In this document: positions 14,313-14,367 of the stretch, piece by piece
How the letters are laid out: every line of letters starts with the position of its first letter
Numbering within the stretch: position 1 is the stretch's first letter
Notes under the pieces: generated by a model
What the model saw: the letters and a program-made list of their open reading frames with translations, nothing else
The model's database searches: none
Told to the model about the DNA's origin: nothing
Translations under genes and position numbers: made by a program
DNA from: Oscillospiraceae bacterium
GTDB lineage: Bacteria; Bacillota_A; Clostridia; Oscillospirales; Oscillospiraceae
NCBI GenBank assembly: GCA_016302015.1
Contig: JAEDOJ010000017.1
Span: forward strand, 1 to 14,367
Length of the DNA: 14,367 nt
Direction of reading: 5' to 3'

Positions 14313-14367
14313 GACCCGCTAGCTCAGCAGGCAGAGCAATTGCCTTTTAAGCAATGGGTCTGGAGTT
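14313..14367 (+). tRNA. tRNA-Lys (anticodon TTT), cut by the window end
   Basis: The 5' part is intact: acceptor strand GACCCGC, D-arm GCTC...GAGC, and anticodon stem ATTGC/GCAAT enclosing CTTTTAA with TTT at 14346-14348. The T-arm and 3' acceptor strand lie beyond the window. No convincing promoter is seen in the 27-base gap after the preceding terminator. Confidence 0.92.

Noticed and set aside
14104..14322. 72-codon open frame across tRNA-His and tRNA-Gln
   Set aside because: It is a chance frame through two tRNA genes and a terminator.

Overview
The window looks like chromosomal DNA from a spore-forming member of the Clostridia, most plausibly a gut Oscillospiraceae-type lineage. The reasons are a clear spoIIID, a wall-directed protein with three SLH repeats and a cysteine-containing repeat common in gut Clostridia, a glutamate dehydrogenase closely resembling the Clostridium symbiosum enzyme, AT-rich sigma-A-type promoters on a fairly GC-rich background, and CCA-encoded tRNA genes. 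The genus cannot be fixed from the sequence alone. No insertion sequence, phage gene, CRISPR array or recombination site was seen; the region reads as ordinary core genome.

Left part (1-3483). On the minus strand serC, a short serA and the start of a glutamate dehydrogenase gene form a probable serine/glutamate operon, driven by a good promoter at 2710-2738. The pathway is self-coupling: SerA makes reduced NAD, SerC turns glutamate into 2-oxoglutarate, and GDH can rebuild glutamate from 2-oxoglutarate, ammonium and reduced cofactor. Upstream lies minus-strand spoIIID, followed by a perfect hairpin. Divergent from spoIIID is a small two-helix membrane protein, whose gene is joined to an RsmF-type rRNA cytosine methyltransferase.

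Middle (4823-9352). murA has its own extended -10 promoter and is followed by a terminator whose U-tract abuts the ribosome binding site of a TRIC/UPF0126 membrane protein. After a second strong terminator, a new promoter starts a three-gene unit: a DUF2975 membrane protein, a 72-residue Cro/CI-type regulator and a DUF4173 polytopic membrane protein. A bidirectional terminator closes this unit against the convergent ldhA.

Right part (9356-14367). On the minus strand are a fermentative D-lactate dehydrogenase with an unusual cysteine-rich tail and, upstream of it and separated by a terminator, an NCS2 xanthine/uracil-type permease. Divergent from the permease is a secreted NlpC/P60-like protein with three SLH repeats. 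The window ends in a tRNA cluster: Gly(TCC), Arg(TCT), His(GTG), Gln(TTG), a terminator, then a truncated Lys(TTT).

No wholly novel system is evident. The most interesting points are the serine/GDH coupling, the cysteine-rich LDH tail, the DUF2975-HTH-DUF4173 unit, repeat elements upstream of serC and murA, the inverted repeat over the tRNA promoter, and a structured spacer inside the tRNA cluster.
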